Below are positions 33,802-43,790 of a stretch of DNA of 64,000 nucleotides, in pieces. Numbering within the stretch: position 1 is the stretch's first letter; each line of letters starts with the position of its first letter. This stretch comes from Amycolatopsis iheyensis. Its GTDB lineage: Bacteria; Actinomycetota; Actinomycetes; Mycobacteriales; Pseudonocardiaceae. The position numbers and the translations under genes are program-made. The DNA is taken from contig NZ_JAMXQV010000004.1 of the NCBI RefSeq assembly GCF_024703995.1, forward strand, positions 310,001-374,000. The letters are read 5' to 3'. The notes below the pieces were generated by a model. It saw only the letters and a program-made list of their open reading frames with translations, was not told the DNA's origin and ran no database searches.

Positions 33802-34952
33802 GCCCGGCTCACGAAGGGCGCCGGATCGGCGAGCACCCGGTGCACGATCCGCCCGGCCGCGCCCAGCGTGGCGGCGTCGCCACCGAGGCGTGACGCCGAC
33901 AGCACCGGCGGCGCGCCCCGCAGTCCGCCGAGGCGGGCGGACAGCACTTCGGACACAGGCCCGGCGAGCCACGGGTACAGCTGCGTGAACACGCCGCCGA
34001 GCACGATGCGGTCGAGGTCGAGGAGGTTCACCGCCGAGGCGAGGGCGACACCGAGGGCTCGCCCGGCGGCCACGCACGCCTCCCGCGCCGCGGGGTCGCC
34101 GGCTTCGAGGGCGGTCAGGAACGCCTGGAGTGCCGGTGCGTTCCCGGCGGCCAGCAACGCTTCCTGGCCCGCGAACGTCTCCAGGCACCCGCTCCCGCCG
34201 CACCGGCAGCGCGGCCCGTCCGGCGCGACGACGACGTGGCCCAGCTCGCCGGCCAGCCCCCGCGCGCCCGCGAACAACGCCCCGTTCACCACCAGGCCCG
34301 CGCCGATCCCGACCTCACCCGACACGTACAGGAAGTCGCGCTCGCCGTCGCCGTACCAAAGCTCGCCCAGCGCGGCGAGGTTCGCTTCGTTGTCCAGCTC
34401 GACCGGGACCGGCAGGCGCAGCAGGTCGGCCGGGCGGACGTCCTGCCAGCCGAGGTTGGGGGCGCTGAACAGCACACCGTCGCCGACCGGGCCGGACACC
34501 GCCAGCACCGCGCCCGCCACCTCCAGCCCGAGCCGGTGGGTCTCGGCGAGCGCCTCCAGCGCGAGCGCTTGCAGGTCCCCGAGCACCTTCTTGGGGCGCG
34601 AGCCGCGGTTGTCGCGCTCGCGGCGGGCGGCGAACCGGACCACGCCGGTGAGGTCGAGCACCCGCACCGCGAGGTAGTCGACGTTGATCTCCAGGCCCAG
34701 CGACGCCACCCGCGCCCCGCTGAGCACGACGTCGACGCCCGGCCGGCCGCGCTCACCCGCCCGCGCGGGGCCCGTCTCGGCCAGCAGGCCGGCGTCGACG
34801 AGGTCACCGACCAGCTTGGACACCGTGGACTTGGTCAGGCCGGTGCGCTCGGCGAGCGCGGCCCGGGTCAGCGGCCCGCTCCGGCTGACCGCGCCCAGCA
34901 CGACCTCGAGGTTGCGGGCACGCATCGCGTCGTGCCGCACGGCCTGGGTCAT
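33789..34952 (-). CDS. ROK-family repressor (XylR-like)
   Basis: A 387-residue ROK transcription factor. Residues 10-60 are a winged helix (RAALAERTGLTKSTVSKLVG). The kinase-like part has EINVDYLAVRV, ELDNEANLAALGE and a zinc-site motif CRCGGSGCLETF. AGGAGGA before the ATG at 34952 settles the start. It is divergent from xylose isomerase, with a clear ATTTAGT...ACTAAAT operator between, so it is most likely the xylose-responsive repressor XylR. Its 3' end slightly overlaps the GH99 gene. Confidence 0.9.
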   Translation of the reverse strand: MTQAVRHDAMRARNLEVVLGAVSRSGPLTRAALAERTGLTKSTVSKLVGDLVDAGLLAETGPARAGERGRPGVDVVLSGARVASLGLEINVDYLAVRVLDLTGVVRFAARRERDNRGSRPKKVLGDLQALALEALAETHRLGLEVAGAVLAVSGPVGDGVLFSAPNLGWQDVRPADLLRLPVPVELDNEANLAALGELWYGDGERDFLYVSGEVGIGAGLVVNGALFAGARGLAGELGHVVVAPDGPRCRCGGSGCLETFAGQEALLAAGNAPALQAFLTALEAGDPAAREACVAAGRALGVALASAVNLLDLDRIVLGGVFTQLYPWLAGPVSEVLSARLGGLRGAPPVLSASRLGGDAATLGAAGRIVHRVLADPAPFVSRAQEA

Positions 34953-35013
34953 CGCGTCCTCCTGCCGAAGCACTTTAACCGGCCTCTTGACGCCCGGGAC
35001 CGCCGCGGCGCAT

Positions 35014-35038
35014 ATTTAGTCTACAACGTGAACTAAAT
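35014..35038. promoter_or_regulatory. XylR-type operator between ROK and xylA
   Basis: ATTTAGT and ACTAAAT are perfect seven-base arms around an 11-base spacer, 13 bases before the xylA start. The sequence resembles known XylR operators (TTTAGT...ACTAAA; family knowledge). Confidence 0.75.
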
Positions 35039-35050
35039 GAAGGGACAGTC

Positions 35051-36199
35051 ATGAGCGACTACGCCCCCCGGCCGGCCGACAAGTTCACCTTCGGCCTCTG
35101 GACCGTGGGCTGGCCCGCGAACGACCCGTTCGGGGTCGGCACGCGGCCGCCGCTGGACCCGGTGGAGAGCGTCCACCGGCTGGCGGAGCTGGGCGCCTAC
35201 GGCGTGACCTTCCACGACGACGACCTGCTCGCCACCGAGCCGGACCGCGACAAGGCGATCGAGGCCTTCCGCAAGGCGCTCGCGGAGACCGGGCTCAAGG
35301 TCCCGATGGCGACGACGAACCTGTTCACCCACCCGGTGTTCAAGGACGGCGGCCTGACCAGCAACGACCGCGACGTCCGGCGCTACGCGCTGCGCAAGGT
35401 GCGCCGCAACCTCGACCTCGCGGCCGAGCTGGGCGCGGAGACCTACGTCGTCTGGGGTGGCCGCGAGGGCGCCGAGTCCGACGCGGCGAAGGACGTCCGG
35501 GCGGCGCTGGCCCGCTACAAGGAGGGCCTCGACCTGCTGGCGGACTACGTCGTCGAGAAGGGCTACTCGCTGCGGTTCGCGCTCGAGCCCAAGCCGAACG
35601 AGCCGCGCGGCGACATCCTGCTGCCGACGATCGGGCACGCGCTGGGCTTCATCTCGCAGCTCGCGCGGCCGGAGCTGTTCGGGCTCAACCCGGAGGTCGG
35701 GCACGAGCAGATGGCCGGGCTGAACTTCGTGCACGGCATTTCGCAGGCGCTGTGGCAGGGCAAGCTGTTCCACATCGACCTCAACGGCCAGCACGGCCCG
35801 AAGTACGACCAGGACCTGATCTTCGGCCACGGCGACCTGAAGAGCGCGTTCTTCCTGGTCGACCTGCTCGAAAACGGCGGTTACGAGGGCCCGCGCCACT
35901 TCGACTACAAGCCGCTGCGCACCGAGGACCCGGCGGACGTCTGGGTCTCGGCGGCGGCGAACATGCGGACTTACCTGATCCTGAAGGAGAAGGCGGCGGC
36001 GTTCCGCGCCGACCCGGAGGTCCAGGAGGCCCTGGCCGCGTCCCGGGTGCCGGAGCTGTCGACGCCGACGCTGGCCCCTGGCGAGTCGTTCGACGACCTG
36101 TTGAAGGACGACTTCGACCTCGACGCGGCGGCCGCGCGCGGCTACCACTTCACGCACCTGAACCAGCTGGCCCTGGAGCACCTCCTCGGCGTCCGGTGA
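35051..36199 (+). CDS. xylA: Xylose isomerase
   Basis: A 382-residue TIM-barrel enzyme that interconverts D-xylose and D-xylulose (and glucose/fructose). The actinobacterial short form is recognised from [26 protein letters not shown] with the catalytic His, [49 protein letters not shown] and [11 protein letters not shown], which hold the two metal sites. GAAGGGA precedes the ATG. No xylulokinase gene is next to it. Regulation by the divergent ROK protein is strongly suggested. A hairpin terminator follows directly. Confidence 0.97.
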   Translation: MSDYAPRPADKFTFGLWTVGWPANDPFGVGTRPPLDPVESVHRLAELGAYGVTFHDDDLLATEPDRDKAIEAFRKALAETGLKVPMATTNLFTHPVFKDGGLTSNDRDVRRYALRKVRRNLDLAAELGAETYVVWGGREGAESDAAKDVRAALARYKEGLDLLADYVVEKGYSLRFALEPKPNEPRGDILLPTIGHALGFISQLARPELFGLNPEVGHEQMAGLNFVHGISQALWQGKLFHIDLNGQHGPKYDQDLIFGHGDLKSAFFLVDLLENGGYEGPRHFDYKPLRTEDPADVWVSAAANMRTYLILKEKAAAFRADPEVQEALAASRVPELSTPTLAPGESFDDLLKDDFDLDAAAARGYHFTHLNQLALEHLLGVR

Positions 36200-36202
36200 C
36201 GA

Positions 36203-36230
36203 CGAAGGGGCCGCTGCGGCGGCCCCTTCG
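36203..36230. terminator. Bidirectional hairpin between xylA and the ThuA-domain gene
   Basis: CGAAGGGGCCGC pairs perfectly with GCGGCCCCTTCG around TGCG. It starts four bases after the xylA stop and ends six bases from the convergent stop at 36237. Confidence 0.8.
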
Positions 36231-36236
36231 CCCGTC

Positions 36237-39200
36237 TTACGACACCGTCAGCGTGTCGATGTCGAACAGGGACCCCGCGCCACCCCGGAAGACGAGGTGG
36301 AGCGGGCCCGAGCCGCCGGTGACGGCGGTCGAGACGGTCTGGAACGTCTCCCAGCTCCCGGTGTTCGGCACCGTGACCGTGCCCAGCAGGGCGCCGGTCG
36401 GCGAGCCGTCGCGGATCTCGATCGTGCCGCCCGCTCCCGCGGAGGACACGACCGCGCTGAACCGCGTGATGCCCGAGGTGCCGACCTGGGAGAACCCGGC
36501 CCAGTCGCCGTTCTCGATGTAGCCCAAGGTGTTGCCACCGCTGGCCGGGGCGTGCGGCGCGATCTGCACGCCCGAGCCCGACGTGAACGACTCACCCTCC
36601 ACAGTGGACGACGACGAGCCGCACGAAGCCGGGGCGACCCCGGCGGCGTACCGGATCCCACCGAGCAGCTCGGCGCGGAACACCGGGTCCGAATAGGACT
36701 CGATGGTGTGGCCGAGGCCCGTGTAGAACGCCCGGCCACTGCCCTGCGGGTGGCACCACGTGATCGGGTGGTCGGCGCCCATCTCACCGCCGGTGTAGCT
36801 GGACTCGTCCAGGGTCTGCAGCACGTGCACGCTGCCCCGCGGGTTCGTCCGGTAGTTGTACAGCTCGTCCGTGCGGGTCCAGACCGCCGGCAGGTGGGCC
36901 GTCGCCGGGTGGGTGCCGTCCTCCGTCACGAACCGGGCCTGCTGGATCGCCGGGTGGCTCTTGAACCAGGCTCCGACCAGCTGTCCGTACCACGGCCAGT
37001 CGTACTCGGTGTCGGCCGCCGCGTGGACACCCAGGTAGCCGCCGCCACCTTCCACATAGGACTGGAACGCCGTCTGCTGGGCCGCGTCCAGGACGTCGCC
37101 CGTGGTCGACAGGAACACCACCGCCTCATACTGAGCCAGCGAAGCGGCGGTGAACACCGACGCGTCCTCGGTCGCCGTCACGCTGAAGCCGTTCGCCGCG
37201 CCGAGTTCGCGAAGCGCCTGGATCCCCGCCGGGATCGCGTCGTGGCGGAACCCCGCCGTCTTCGAGAACACCAGCACGTCGTACGGCGGATCGACCTGGG
37301 TCGGCATACCGCCCAGCGTAAAGGAATCGACGTCGAACAGGGAGCCGGAACCACCGCGGAACACCAGGAACAACGGCCCTGAGCCACTCGACAGCGAGGT
37401 CGTCACGGTCTGGAAGGTCTCCCAGTCCCCGGTCGAGGGCACGGCCACCGACCCCAGCAGCGTGCCGGTCGCCGAGCCGGCGCGGACCTCGATCGTGCCG
37501 CCCGCGCCGGCCGACGAGATCCTCGCGGTGAACGTCCGCGCGCCAGCGGTGCTCACCGACGCGTACCCGGCCCAGTCGCCGTTTTCGATGTAGCCCAGGG
37601 TGTTCCCGCCGCTCGCCGAAGCGTGCGGCGCGATCTGCACGCCCGAGCCGGACGTGAACGACTCGCCCTCGATCGCCGGCGACGCGGTCGTGAACGTGAA
37701 CGAGTCGAGGTCGAACAGGTTCCCCTGCCCGGTCACGCCCTTGAACACCAGGTACAGCGTCGTCGGGCCGGCCGGCCGGTTCGCCAGGTTCGCCGTCACG
37801 TTCTGGAACGTCTCCCAGTCCCCGGTGTTCGGCGCGGCGACGGACCCGAGCAGGGTGCCGGTCGGCGACCCCGCCCGCACCTCCAGGGTCCCGCCCGGGC
37901 CGGCCGAGGACACCCGCGCGCTGATCGACGTCGCGTTGCCCAGCGCGTACGGGGTGAACGAGATCCAGTCGCCGTCGTCGGTGTACCCGACCGTCCGGCC
38001 GCCCTCGGCCGCACCGTGGTCGGCGAGCTGGATCCCGGACTGCGCCGAGAAGTGCTCGCCCTGGCGGTGCCGCGGCTGGAGCTTGTGCACGCTGTGCGAA
38101 GTCAGCCCGCCCTGGTCGGTGTACTGCGCGTCGAAGACGCCGAAGATGTTCGCCGCGGCGTCGTGCTCACCGTCGACCGGGACCGCGATCGAGCCGCTGC
38201 ACCCGGTGGCCTGGGTGATCTGGTGCTGGTGGCTGTCGTGGCCCAGGAAGTAGGTGACCTTCACCTTCGAGCAGTCCAGCGGCCCGTCCTCCGGGTCGCT
38301 GCCGGTCACCTGGAACGGCACGGTGTCGCCGAAGGAGAACAGCTGCCCGTCGGCCGGCGTGGTCAGGTTCACCGTCGGCGCGGTGTTCCCGACCGTGACG
38401 ACGAGGCTCGCCGTGCCGGTCAGCCCCTCGGGATCCGACACCGTGAGCGTCGGTGAGTAGGTGCCGTTGGTGGTGTAGGTGTGCGCCGGGTTCGCCGAGG
38501 TCGACGTCGCGCCGTCGCCGAAGTCCCAGCGGTAGCTCAAGGCTCCGCCTTCGGGGTCGCTGCTGCCCGCCGACGAGAAGTTCACGGTCAGCGGGTTCGG
38601 CCCGGACGTCTTGTCGGACGCGGCTTTCGCGACCGGGTTGCGGTTGGTGCCCGCGAGGTACTCGATCCGGTAGAGCGCCTGGTTGTCGCTGCCGGTGCCG
38701 TAGTCGAGGACGTACAGGGCGCCGTCCGGGCCGAACGCCATGTCCATGACCTGCGTGCCGGTCCAAGGGAAGTCCTCGATGCCGCCGCGGGTGCCGTCGG
38801 CGTTGACGGTCACCGCCTTGATCCACTTGCGGCCGTACTCCCCCGCGAAGAACTTGCCGTCGAGCGACTGCGGGAACTTGATCGTGGACGTCGAAGCGGC
38901 GTCGTACCGGTAGACCGGGCCGCCCATCGGCGACTCCGAGCCGCTGCCGAACTCCGGCGGCGAGCCCTCGTCCCCGGCGTACTTGATCCACGCCGGCTTC
39001 GGCACCGGCAGCTTGGCGAGCCCGGTGTTGCGGAACGAGGAGTTGGTCGGGCCGCCCGCGCAGTCGTATTTCGCGCCCGAAGGACCGCTCGGGAACGTGA
39101 AGTGGTTGTACGTCTCGGTCGTCGTGTTCGACCCGGTGCAGTACGGCCAGCCGAAGTTGCCCGGGCCGGTGATCCGGTCGAACTCGACCTGGCCCTGCGG

Positions 39201-40106
39201 CCCGCGGTTCGGGTCGGTCGTGCCGGCGTCCGGGCCGTAGTCGCCGAGGTAGACGACGCCGGTCGGTTTGTCGACACTCATCCGGAACGGGTTGCGGAAG
39301 CCCATCGCGTAGATCTCCGGCCGCGTGTTCCCGGTGCCCGGCGCGAAGAGGTTCCCCGACGGGACGGTGTAGGTCCCGTCGGCCTGCGGGTGGATGCGCA
39401 GCAGCTTGCCGCGCAGGTCGTTCGTGTTGCCGGACGAGCGTTGCGCGTCGAACTGCGGGTTGCGCGTGGTGCGTTCGTCGATCGGCGAGTAGCTGTCGGA
39501 GGAGAACGGGTTCGTGTCGTCGCCGGTGGTCAGGTAGAGGTTGCCGGCGGCGTCGAAGTCGATGTCGCCGCCGACGTGGCAGCACTGGCCGCGGTCGTTG
39601 GCGACCTTCAGCACGACCTTCTCACTGGCCAGGTCGAGGGTGTTGTCGGTCTTGAGGACGAACCGCGAGAGGTGCAGCTCGCCCTTGAACGGCGCGAAGT
39701 CGGCTTCGGTGCCGTCGGTCGGCGCGTCACCGTCCGGTGTGGACAGCCGTGGGGAGAAGTATAGCCACACGAACCGGTTGGTGGCGAAGCCGGGATCGGC
39801 GGCGACGCCCTGGAGGCCCTCCTCGTCGTGGGTGTAGACGTTCAGCTTGGCCGCGACCGACGTCGCGCCGGCCGCGGTGGTGACGCGGACGGTGCCGTCG
39901 CGCGAGGTGTGCACGACCGAGCGGTCGGGCAACACGGCGAGCGACATCGCCTCGCCGAGCTCGGCCGCGCCGGTGGCGAGCGCGACCTGCTGGTAGTCCG
40001 CGGGCGGGATGTCCGCGCGGGCCGGGGTGCCGAGGGTGAGCAGGAGGCCGGCACCCAGGAGTGCGGTGCCGAACAGCCTCGCCCACTTCGGTGGGGACGG
40101 AGACAT
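36237..40106 (-). CDS. Giant secreted sugar dehydrogenase / PKD / CBM6 / ThuA protein
   Basis: A 1289-residue secreted protein. A signal peptide covers 1-31. Residues about 45-475 are a glucose/sorbosone dehydrogenase-type beta-propeller (GLQGVAADPGF, HVGGDIDFDAAGNLYLTTGD, RNPFRMSVD). About 485-572 is a PKD domain (NGTYSPTLTVSDPEG). Three CBM6-like modules lie at about 682-805, 810-930 and 1169-1289; the last two are nearly identical in places (SGSGVQIAPHA, GNTLGYIENGDWAG). A ThuA-like domain spans about 940-1155 (YDVLVFSKTAGFRHDAIPAG, GYLGVHAAADTEYDW, GHTIESYSDPVFR). It probably binds and oxidises or processes complex sugars at the cell surface. GAAGGAACC fixes the start. Confidence 0.88.
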   Translation of the reverse strand: MSPSPPKWARLFGTALLGAGLLLTLGTPARADIPPADYQQVALATGAAELGEAMSLAVLPDRSVVHTSRDGTVRVTTAAGATSVAAKLNVYTHDEEGLQGVAADPGFATNRFVWLYFSPRLSTPDGDAPTDGTEADFAPFKGELHLSRFVLKTDNTLDLASEKVVLKVANDRGQCCHVGGDIDFDAAGNLYLTTGDDTNPFSSDSYSPIDERTTRNPQFDAQRSSGNTNDLRGKLLRIHPQADGTYTVPSGNLFAPGTGNTRPEIYAMGFRNPFRMSVDKPTGVVYLGDYGPDAGTTDPNRGPQGQVEFDRITGPGNFGWPYCTGSNTTTETYNHFTFPSGPSGAKYDCAGGPTNSSFRNTGLAKLPVPKPAWIKYAGDEGSPPEFGSGSESPMGGPVYRYDAASTSTIKFPQSLDGKFFAGEYGRKWIKAVTVNADGTRGGIEDFPWTGTQVMDMAFGPDGALYVLDYGTGSDNQALYRIEYLAGTNRNPVAKAASDKTSGPNPLTVNFSSAGSSDPEGGALSYRWDFGDGATSTSANPAHTYTTNGTYSPTLTVSDPEGLTGTASLVVTVGNTAPTVNLTTPADGQLFSFGDTVPFQVTGSDPEDGPLDCSKVKVTYFLGHDSHQHQITQATGCSGSIAVPVDGEHDAAANIFGVFDAQYTDQGGLTSHSVHKLQPRHRQGEHFSAQSGIQLADHGAAEGGRTVGYTDDGDWISFTPYALGNATSISARVSSAGPGGTLEVRAGSPTGTLLGSVAAPNTGDWETFQNVTANLANRPAGPTTLYLVFKGVTGQGNLFDLDSFTFTTASPAIEGESFTSGSGVQIAPHASASGGNTLGYIENGDWAGYASVSTAGARTFTARISSAGAGGTIEVRAGSATGTLLGSVAVPSTGDWETFQTVTTSLSSGSGPLFLVFRGGSGSLFDVDSFTLGGMPTQVDPPYDVLVFSKTAGFRHDAIPAGIQALRELGAANGFSVTATEDASVFTAASLAQYEAVVFLSTTGDVLDAAQQTAFQSYVEGGGGYLGVHAAADTEYDWPWYGQLVGAWFKSHPAIQQARFVTEDGTHPATAHLPAVWTRTDELYNYRTNPRGSVHVLQTLDESSYTGGEMGADHPITWCHPQGSGRAFYTGLGHTIESYSDPVFRAELLGGIRYAAGVAPASCGSSSSTVEGESFTSGSGVQIAPHAPASGGNTLGYIENGDWAGFSQVGTSGITRFSAVVSSAGAGGTIEIRDGSPTGALLGTVTVPNTGSWETFQTVSTAVTGGSGPLHLVFRGGAGSLFDIDTLTVS

Positions 40107-40204
40107 GCGGGTTCCTTCCTGATTTTGAGCGTGCTTCGCCACCGAGTGGCGCGAAGCCGGTTTCGATCACCTTCCGACGGGGTTGGCGGTCACCCGTTGA
40201 ACAG

Positions 40205-40275
40205 CCTGCCGCGGCTTGTCGTGAGTGTTTAGGGCGGTTCTAACCGCCCTAAACACTCACGACGGCTGCGGCAGG
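40205..40275. terminator. Very long palindrome after the Ebo-type operon
   Basis: Perfect 22-base arms (40218-40239 and 40242-40263) meet around a two-base loop, extended by outer arms CCTGCCGC and GCGGCAGG. It lies 12 bases beyond the last operon gene's stop and before the ThuA-protein start, and probably terminates the eight-gene transcript. Confidence 0.75.
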
Positions 40276-40286
40276 GCGCTGAAGCG

Positions 40287-41288
40287 TTACTTCGAGGAGA
40301 AGGCGGCGTCGAAGGCCGCCGTGGGTGGGGTGAAGTTGAGCTTGCGGACGAACTCCAGTGCTTCCGGGGCGCCGGTGAGCCGGTCCATGCCCGCGTCCTC
40401 CCACTCGATGGAGATCGGGCCGTCGTAGCCGATGGCGTTGAGCATCCGGAAGACGTCCTCCCAGGGGACGTCGCCGTGGCCGGTGGAGACGAAGTCCCAG
40501 CCGCGGCGGGGGTCCGCCCACGGCAGGTGCGAACCCAGCCGCCCGTTGCGGCCGTTGAGCTGTTTGCGGGCCTCCTTGCAGTCGACGTGGTAGATGCGGT
40601 CCTTGAAGTCCCAGAGGAACCCGGCCGGGTCGAGGTCCTGCCAGACGAAGTGCGACGGGTCGAAGTTCAGCCCGAACGCCGGCCGGTGCCCGATGGCTTC
40701 GAGCGTCCGGACCGTGCTCCAGTAGTCGTAGGCGATCTCGCTCGGGTGCACCTCGTGGGCGAAGCGCACGCCGACCTCGTCGAAGACGTCCAGGATCGGG
40801 TTCCAGCGGGCGGCGAAGTCGGCGTACCCACGCTCGATCATCGACGGCGGCACCGGCGGGAACATCGCCACCGTGTGCCAGATCGACGAGCCGGTGAACC
40901 CGACCACAGTGGACACGCCGAGCTTCGCCGCGGCGCGGGCGGTGGCCTGCAGTTCGGCCGCCGCCCGCTGCCGGACGCCTTCGGGCTCGCCGTCGCCCCA
41001 GATCCGCGCGGGCAGGATGGCTTCGTGCCGCTCGTCGATCGGGTGGTCGCAGACGGCCTGGCCCACCAGGTGGTTCGAGATCGCCCACACCTTGAGGTCG
41101 TACTTGGCCAGCGTTTCGAGTTTCCCCTGCACGTAACCGTCCTCGGCCAGCGCGCGGTCCACTTCGAAGTGGTCTCCCCAGCAGGCGATCTCGAGGCCTT
41201 CGTAGCCCCAGCCGCTCGCCAGCTCGCACACCTCCTCGAACGGCAGATCCGCCCACTGCCCGGTGAACAACGTCAACGGTCGAGCCAT
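40287..41288 (-). CDS. Sugar phosphate isomerase/epimerase-type TIM barrel
   Basis: A 333-residue AP-endonuclease-2/xylose-isomerase-like barrel. Metal-site motifs are visible: [51 protein letters not shown] and [11 protein letters not shown]. Such proteins isomerise or epimerise inositol- and keto-sugar intermediates. TAGGAGG precedes the ATG. It is the last gene of the Ebo-type operon, ten bases after the phosphodiesterase gene, and is followed by the long palindrome. With an inositol-phosphate synthase first in the operon, an inositol-derived substrate is plausible but unproven. Confidence 0.85.
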   Translation of the reverse strand: MARPLTLFTGQWADLPFEEVCELASGWGYEGLEIACWGDHFEVDRALAEDGYVQGKLETLAKYDLKVWAISNHLVGQAVCDHPIDERHEAILPARIWGDGEPEGVRQRAAAELQATARAAAKLGVSTVVGFTGSSIWHTVAMFPPVPPSMIERGYADFAARWNPILDVFDEVGVRFAHEVHPSEIAYDYWSTVRTLEAIGHRPAFGLNFDPSHFVWQDLDPAGFLWDFKDRIYHVDCKEARKQLNGRNGRLGSHLPWADPRRGWDFVSTGHGDVPWEDVFRMLNAIGYDGPISIEWEDAGMDRLTGAPEALEFVRKLNFTPPTAAFDAAFSSK

Positions 41289-41298
41289 GTCTGACCTC

Positions 41299-42666
41299 CT
41301 AGTCGGTTCGGACAGCCGCCAGCAGCAGATCCTTGACCTCGGTGGCGTGGATCTTTTCGCGCGCGAGCGAAGGATCCGAGCACAGCAGCACCGGCCCGTC
41401 CTCGGGCGCGTCGGGCAGCCGGCCGTGGCTGCCCTTGACCGGCGCGGGGTTCAGCGGGACGACCTGCATCGAGTACCGCAGACCGAGCTTCTTGCGCGCC
41501 AGCGCGGACGCCGCCTTCAGCTTCACCGCCGGGTCGTTCGGGTCGAAGAACAGCTCGGCCGGGTCGTAGCCGGGCTTGCGGTGGATCTCGACGGTCTTCG
41601 CGAAGTCCGGCGCGCGGTCGTCGCTCAGCCAGTAGTAGTAGGTGAACCACGCGTCGGGCTCGGCGATCGCGACCAGCTCACCGGCCCGCTCGTGGTTGAT
41701 CCCGATGCCCGCCTGACCTTCGCGGTCGAGCACGACGTCCACTCCGGACAGTCCGGCCACGATGTCCCGCACCCGCGGGATGTCGGCCGGGTCGGCGACG
41801 TAGACGTGCGCGACCTGGTGGTCGGCCACCGCGAACGCCCGGGACGTCCACGGGTCCAGGTACTCCATGCCCGCCTGGACGTACACGTTGAGCAGGCCCT
41901 CGCGGCGCAGCGCCCGGTTGACGTCGACCGGCCGGCTCGCGTTCGTGATGCCGTACTCCGAGAGCGCGACGACGGTGTGCCCGCCCGCGGCCGCTTGGTC
42001 CAGCAACGGCTTCAAGGCTTCGTCGATCTCGCGCGCGGCGGCCGCGGCCTGGGGCGCGTCCGGCCCGAACCGCTGGAGGTCGTAGTCCAGGTGCGGGATG
42101 TAGACGAGCGTGGTGTCCGGCTTGTCCTCGGCCATGATCTTCTGGGCGGCGGCGATGATCCACTTCGACGACGTGATCGCCGCCGTCGGGCCCCAGTAGG
42201 TGAACAGCGGGAACTCGCCGAGCGCGCCGACCAGCCGGTCGTGCAGCTGCGGCGGGTGCGTGTAGGCGTCCGGGGACTTCTTGCCGTCGGCGTGGTAGAT
42301 CGGCCGCGGGGTCACCGTCAGGTCGACGTCCATGCCCATCGCGTACCACCAGCAGACGTTGGCGACGCGGTGGCCGGCCTGGGCGCGGCGGGCCGCGTCC
42401 CAGAACTTGTCGCCCTGCACCAGGCGGTTGTGCTGGCGCCACAGGAAGATCTCGCCGAGGTCGCGGAAGTACCAGCCGTTGCCGACGATGCCGTGCTCGG
42501 CCGGCTGCAGGCCGGTGAGGAACGTCGACTGGACCGAGCAGGTGACCGCGGGGAACACGGTGTCGAGCTGCGCGGTGAAGCCGGGCTCGGCCATCTTGCG
42601 CAGGTTGGGCATGTGCGGCAGCAGCCGCGGGGTCAGCCCGACGACGTCGAGGACGAGCAAACTCAT
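41299..42666 (-). CDS. Alkaline phosphatase / type I phosphodiesterase family protein
   Basis: A 455-residue member of the alkaline phosphatase superfamily (nucleotide pyrophosphatase/phosphodiesterase type). The N-terminal [18 protein letters not shown], the nucleophile region [19 protein letters not shown] (Thr at about 42), [24 protein letters not shown] and [20 protein letters not shown] are the usual metal and active-site segments. Its ATG overlaps the EboE stop. In Ebo gene clusters a phosphatase of this type is called EboF; I leave the symbol blank because that equivalence is from memory. It may remove phosphate from the pathway intermediate or product. Confidence 0.85.
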   Translation of the reverse strand: MSLLVLDVVGLTPRLLPHMPNLRKMAEPGFTAQLDTVFPAVTCSVQSTFLTGLQPAEHGIVGNGWYFRDLGEIFLWRQHNRLVQGDKFWDAARRAQAGHRVANVCWWYAMGMDVDLTVTPRPIYHADGKKSPDAYTHPPQLHDRLVGALGEFPLFTYWGPTAAITSSKWIIAAAQKIMAEDKPDTTLVYIPHLDYDLQRFGPDAPQAAAAAREIDEALKPLLDQAAAGGHTVVALSEYGITNASRPVDVNRALRREGLLNVYVQAGMEYLDPWTSRAFAVADHQVAHVYVADPADIPRVRDIVAGLSGVDVVLDREGQAGIGINHERAGELVAIAEPDAWFTYYYWLSDDRAPDFAKTVEIHRKPGYDPAELFFDPNDPAVKLKAASALARKKLGLRYSMQVVPLNPAPVKGSHGRLPDAPEDGPVLLCSDPSLAREKIHATEVKDLLLAAVRTD

Positions 42667-43790
42667 TCCGAAACCTCTTCCAAGCCTAGTGCGATCAGTT
42701 CTCGCCGGGTCCAGTCCAGCTCGGCCGCGATGCCCGCGACCAGCCCGGCGTCGTCGGCGGGTGCGTCCGGGAGCACCTGCCAGGTGTAGGTCTCGACCTC
42801 GACGTGGTCGGTGCGCGCCGCCGTGCCGCCGAACAGTTCGGCCAGCGTGCCGGCCAGCACCGGCCGGGTCGACGTCAGCGGCGGCGCCGGGTCGGCGTGC
42901 AGCGGCACGTGGAAGTGCACGCGCCACGGCGCCTCCCCCGGCAGCCCACCGGCCAGCGCCTCGTCGAGGTCGTCCGCCCCGGGTGGGGCGCTTTCGTTGC
43001 TCTGGTGCAGGAACCGGGGTTCCACGAAGGACTCCAGCGCCTTCCGCGTCGCCGGATCAGCCGGGTTCACGGCCTCCAGGGCAGCCGACGCCTGGAGCTT
43101 GACGACGTCCAGCCCGGCCGCCTCGAGCCGGTCGAGCGCGGCCGCCGGGTCCTCGAACCCGACCGCGAGGTGACAGGTGTCGAGGCAGATCCCGAGCCAG
43201 TCGGTGTCCACATCGGACAGCAGCGACGCCGCCTGCGTGGTCGTCTCGATGACGCAGCCGGGCTCCGGCTCGAACGCCACCCGCACCGGCCGGTCCTGCT
43301 TCGCCAGCCCCTTGGCGAGCAGCTCCAGCTGACCGCCGTCGTCACGCCACTCCGTCCGCCACCCGAGCGGCAACGTCGAGACGCTGCCCCGGGCCGCGTC
43401 GCTGGGGAGCAGCTCGGTGAGCAGCCGCGCGAGGTCCAGGGTGTACCGCGTCCGTTCCGGCGTCGACCAGTCCGGCCGGTACACCTTGTGCTTGACGACG
43501 GGGTCGTGGAACCCCTGGTACGGGAACCCGTTGAAGGTGACGACCTCCAGGCCGCGAGCCGCCAGCTCAGCGCGCAGCCGGGCCACCGCCGCCGGGTTCG
43601 CGACCAGCTCCGCGGCCACCGGGCGCGCCAGCCACAGGCCCAGCCCGAGCCGGTCGACGCCGAGGCGTTCCCGCACCGGCTCGCCGAAGCGGGCCAGCTG
43701 GGTGAGCACGCCGTCGAGGTCCTCGGCCTGGTGCACGTTGGTGCAGTAGGCGAGGTGGACGAGCGTGCCGTCGCGGTGCCGGAACCTCAC
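42663..43790 (-). CDS. eboE: EboE-type metabolite traffic protein (TIM barrel)
   Basis: A 375-residue xylose-isomerase-like barrel. Characteristic stretches are LVHLAYCTNVHQAEDLDGVL at the start, TFNGFPYQGFHDPVVKHKVY, AFEPEPGCVIETT, GICLDTCHLAVGFEDP and HFHVPLHAD. These match the EboE family, named after the ebo cluster linked to prenylated metabolite trafficking in cyanobacteria (scytonemin) and algae (family knowledge). The GTG at 43790 overlaps the EboB stop, and the stop overlaps the next start, so it is tightly coupled. The substrate in actinobacteria is unknown. Confidence 0.85.
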   Translation of the reverse strand: MRFRHRDGTLVHLAYCTNVHQAEDLDGVLTQLARFGEPVRERLGVDRLGLGLWLARPVAAELVANPAAVARLRAELAARGLEVVTFNGFPYQGFHDPVVKHKVYRPDWSTPERTRYTLDLARLLTELLPSDAARGSVSTLPLGWRTEWRDDGGQLELLAKGLAKQDRPVRVAFEPEPGCVIETTTQAASLLSDVDTDWLGICLDTCHLAVGFEDPAAALDRLEAAGLDVVKLQASAALEAVNPADPATRKALESFVEPRFLHQSNESAPPGADDLDEALAGGLPGEAPWRVHFHVPLHADPAPPLTSTRPVLAGTLAELFGGTAARTDHVEVETYTWQVLPDAPADDAGLVAGIAAELDWTRRELIALGLEEVSE

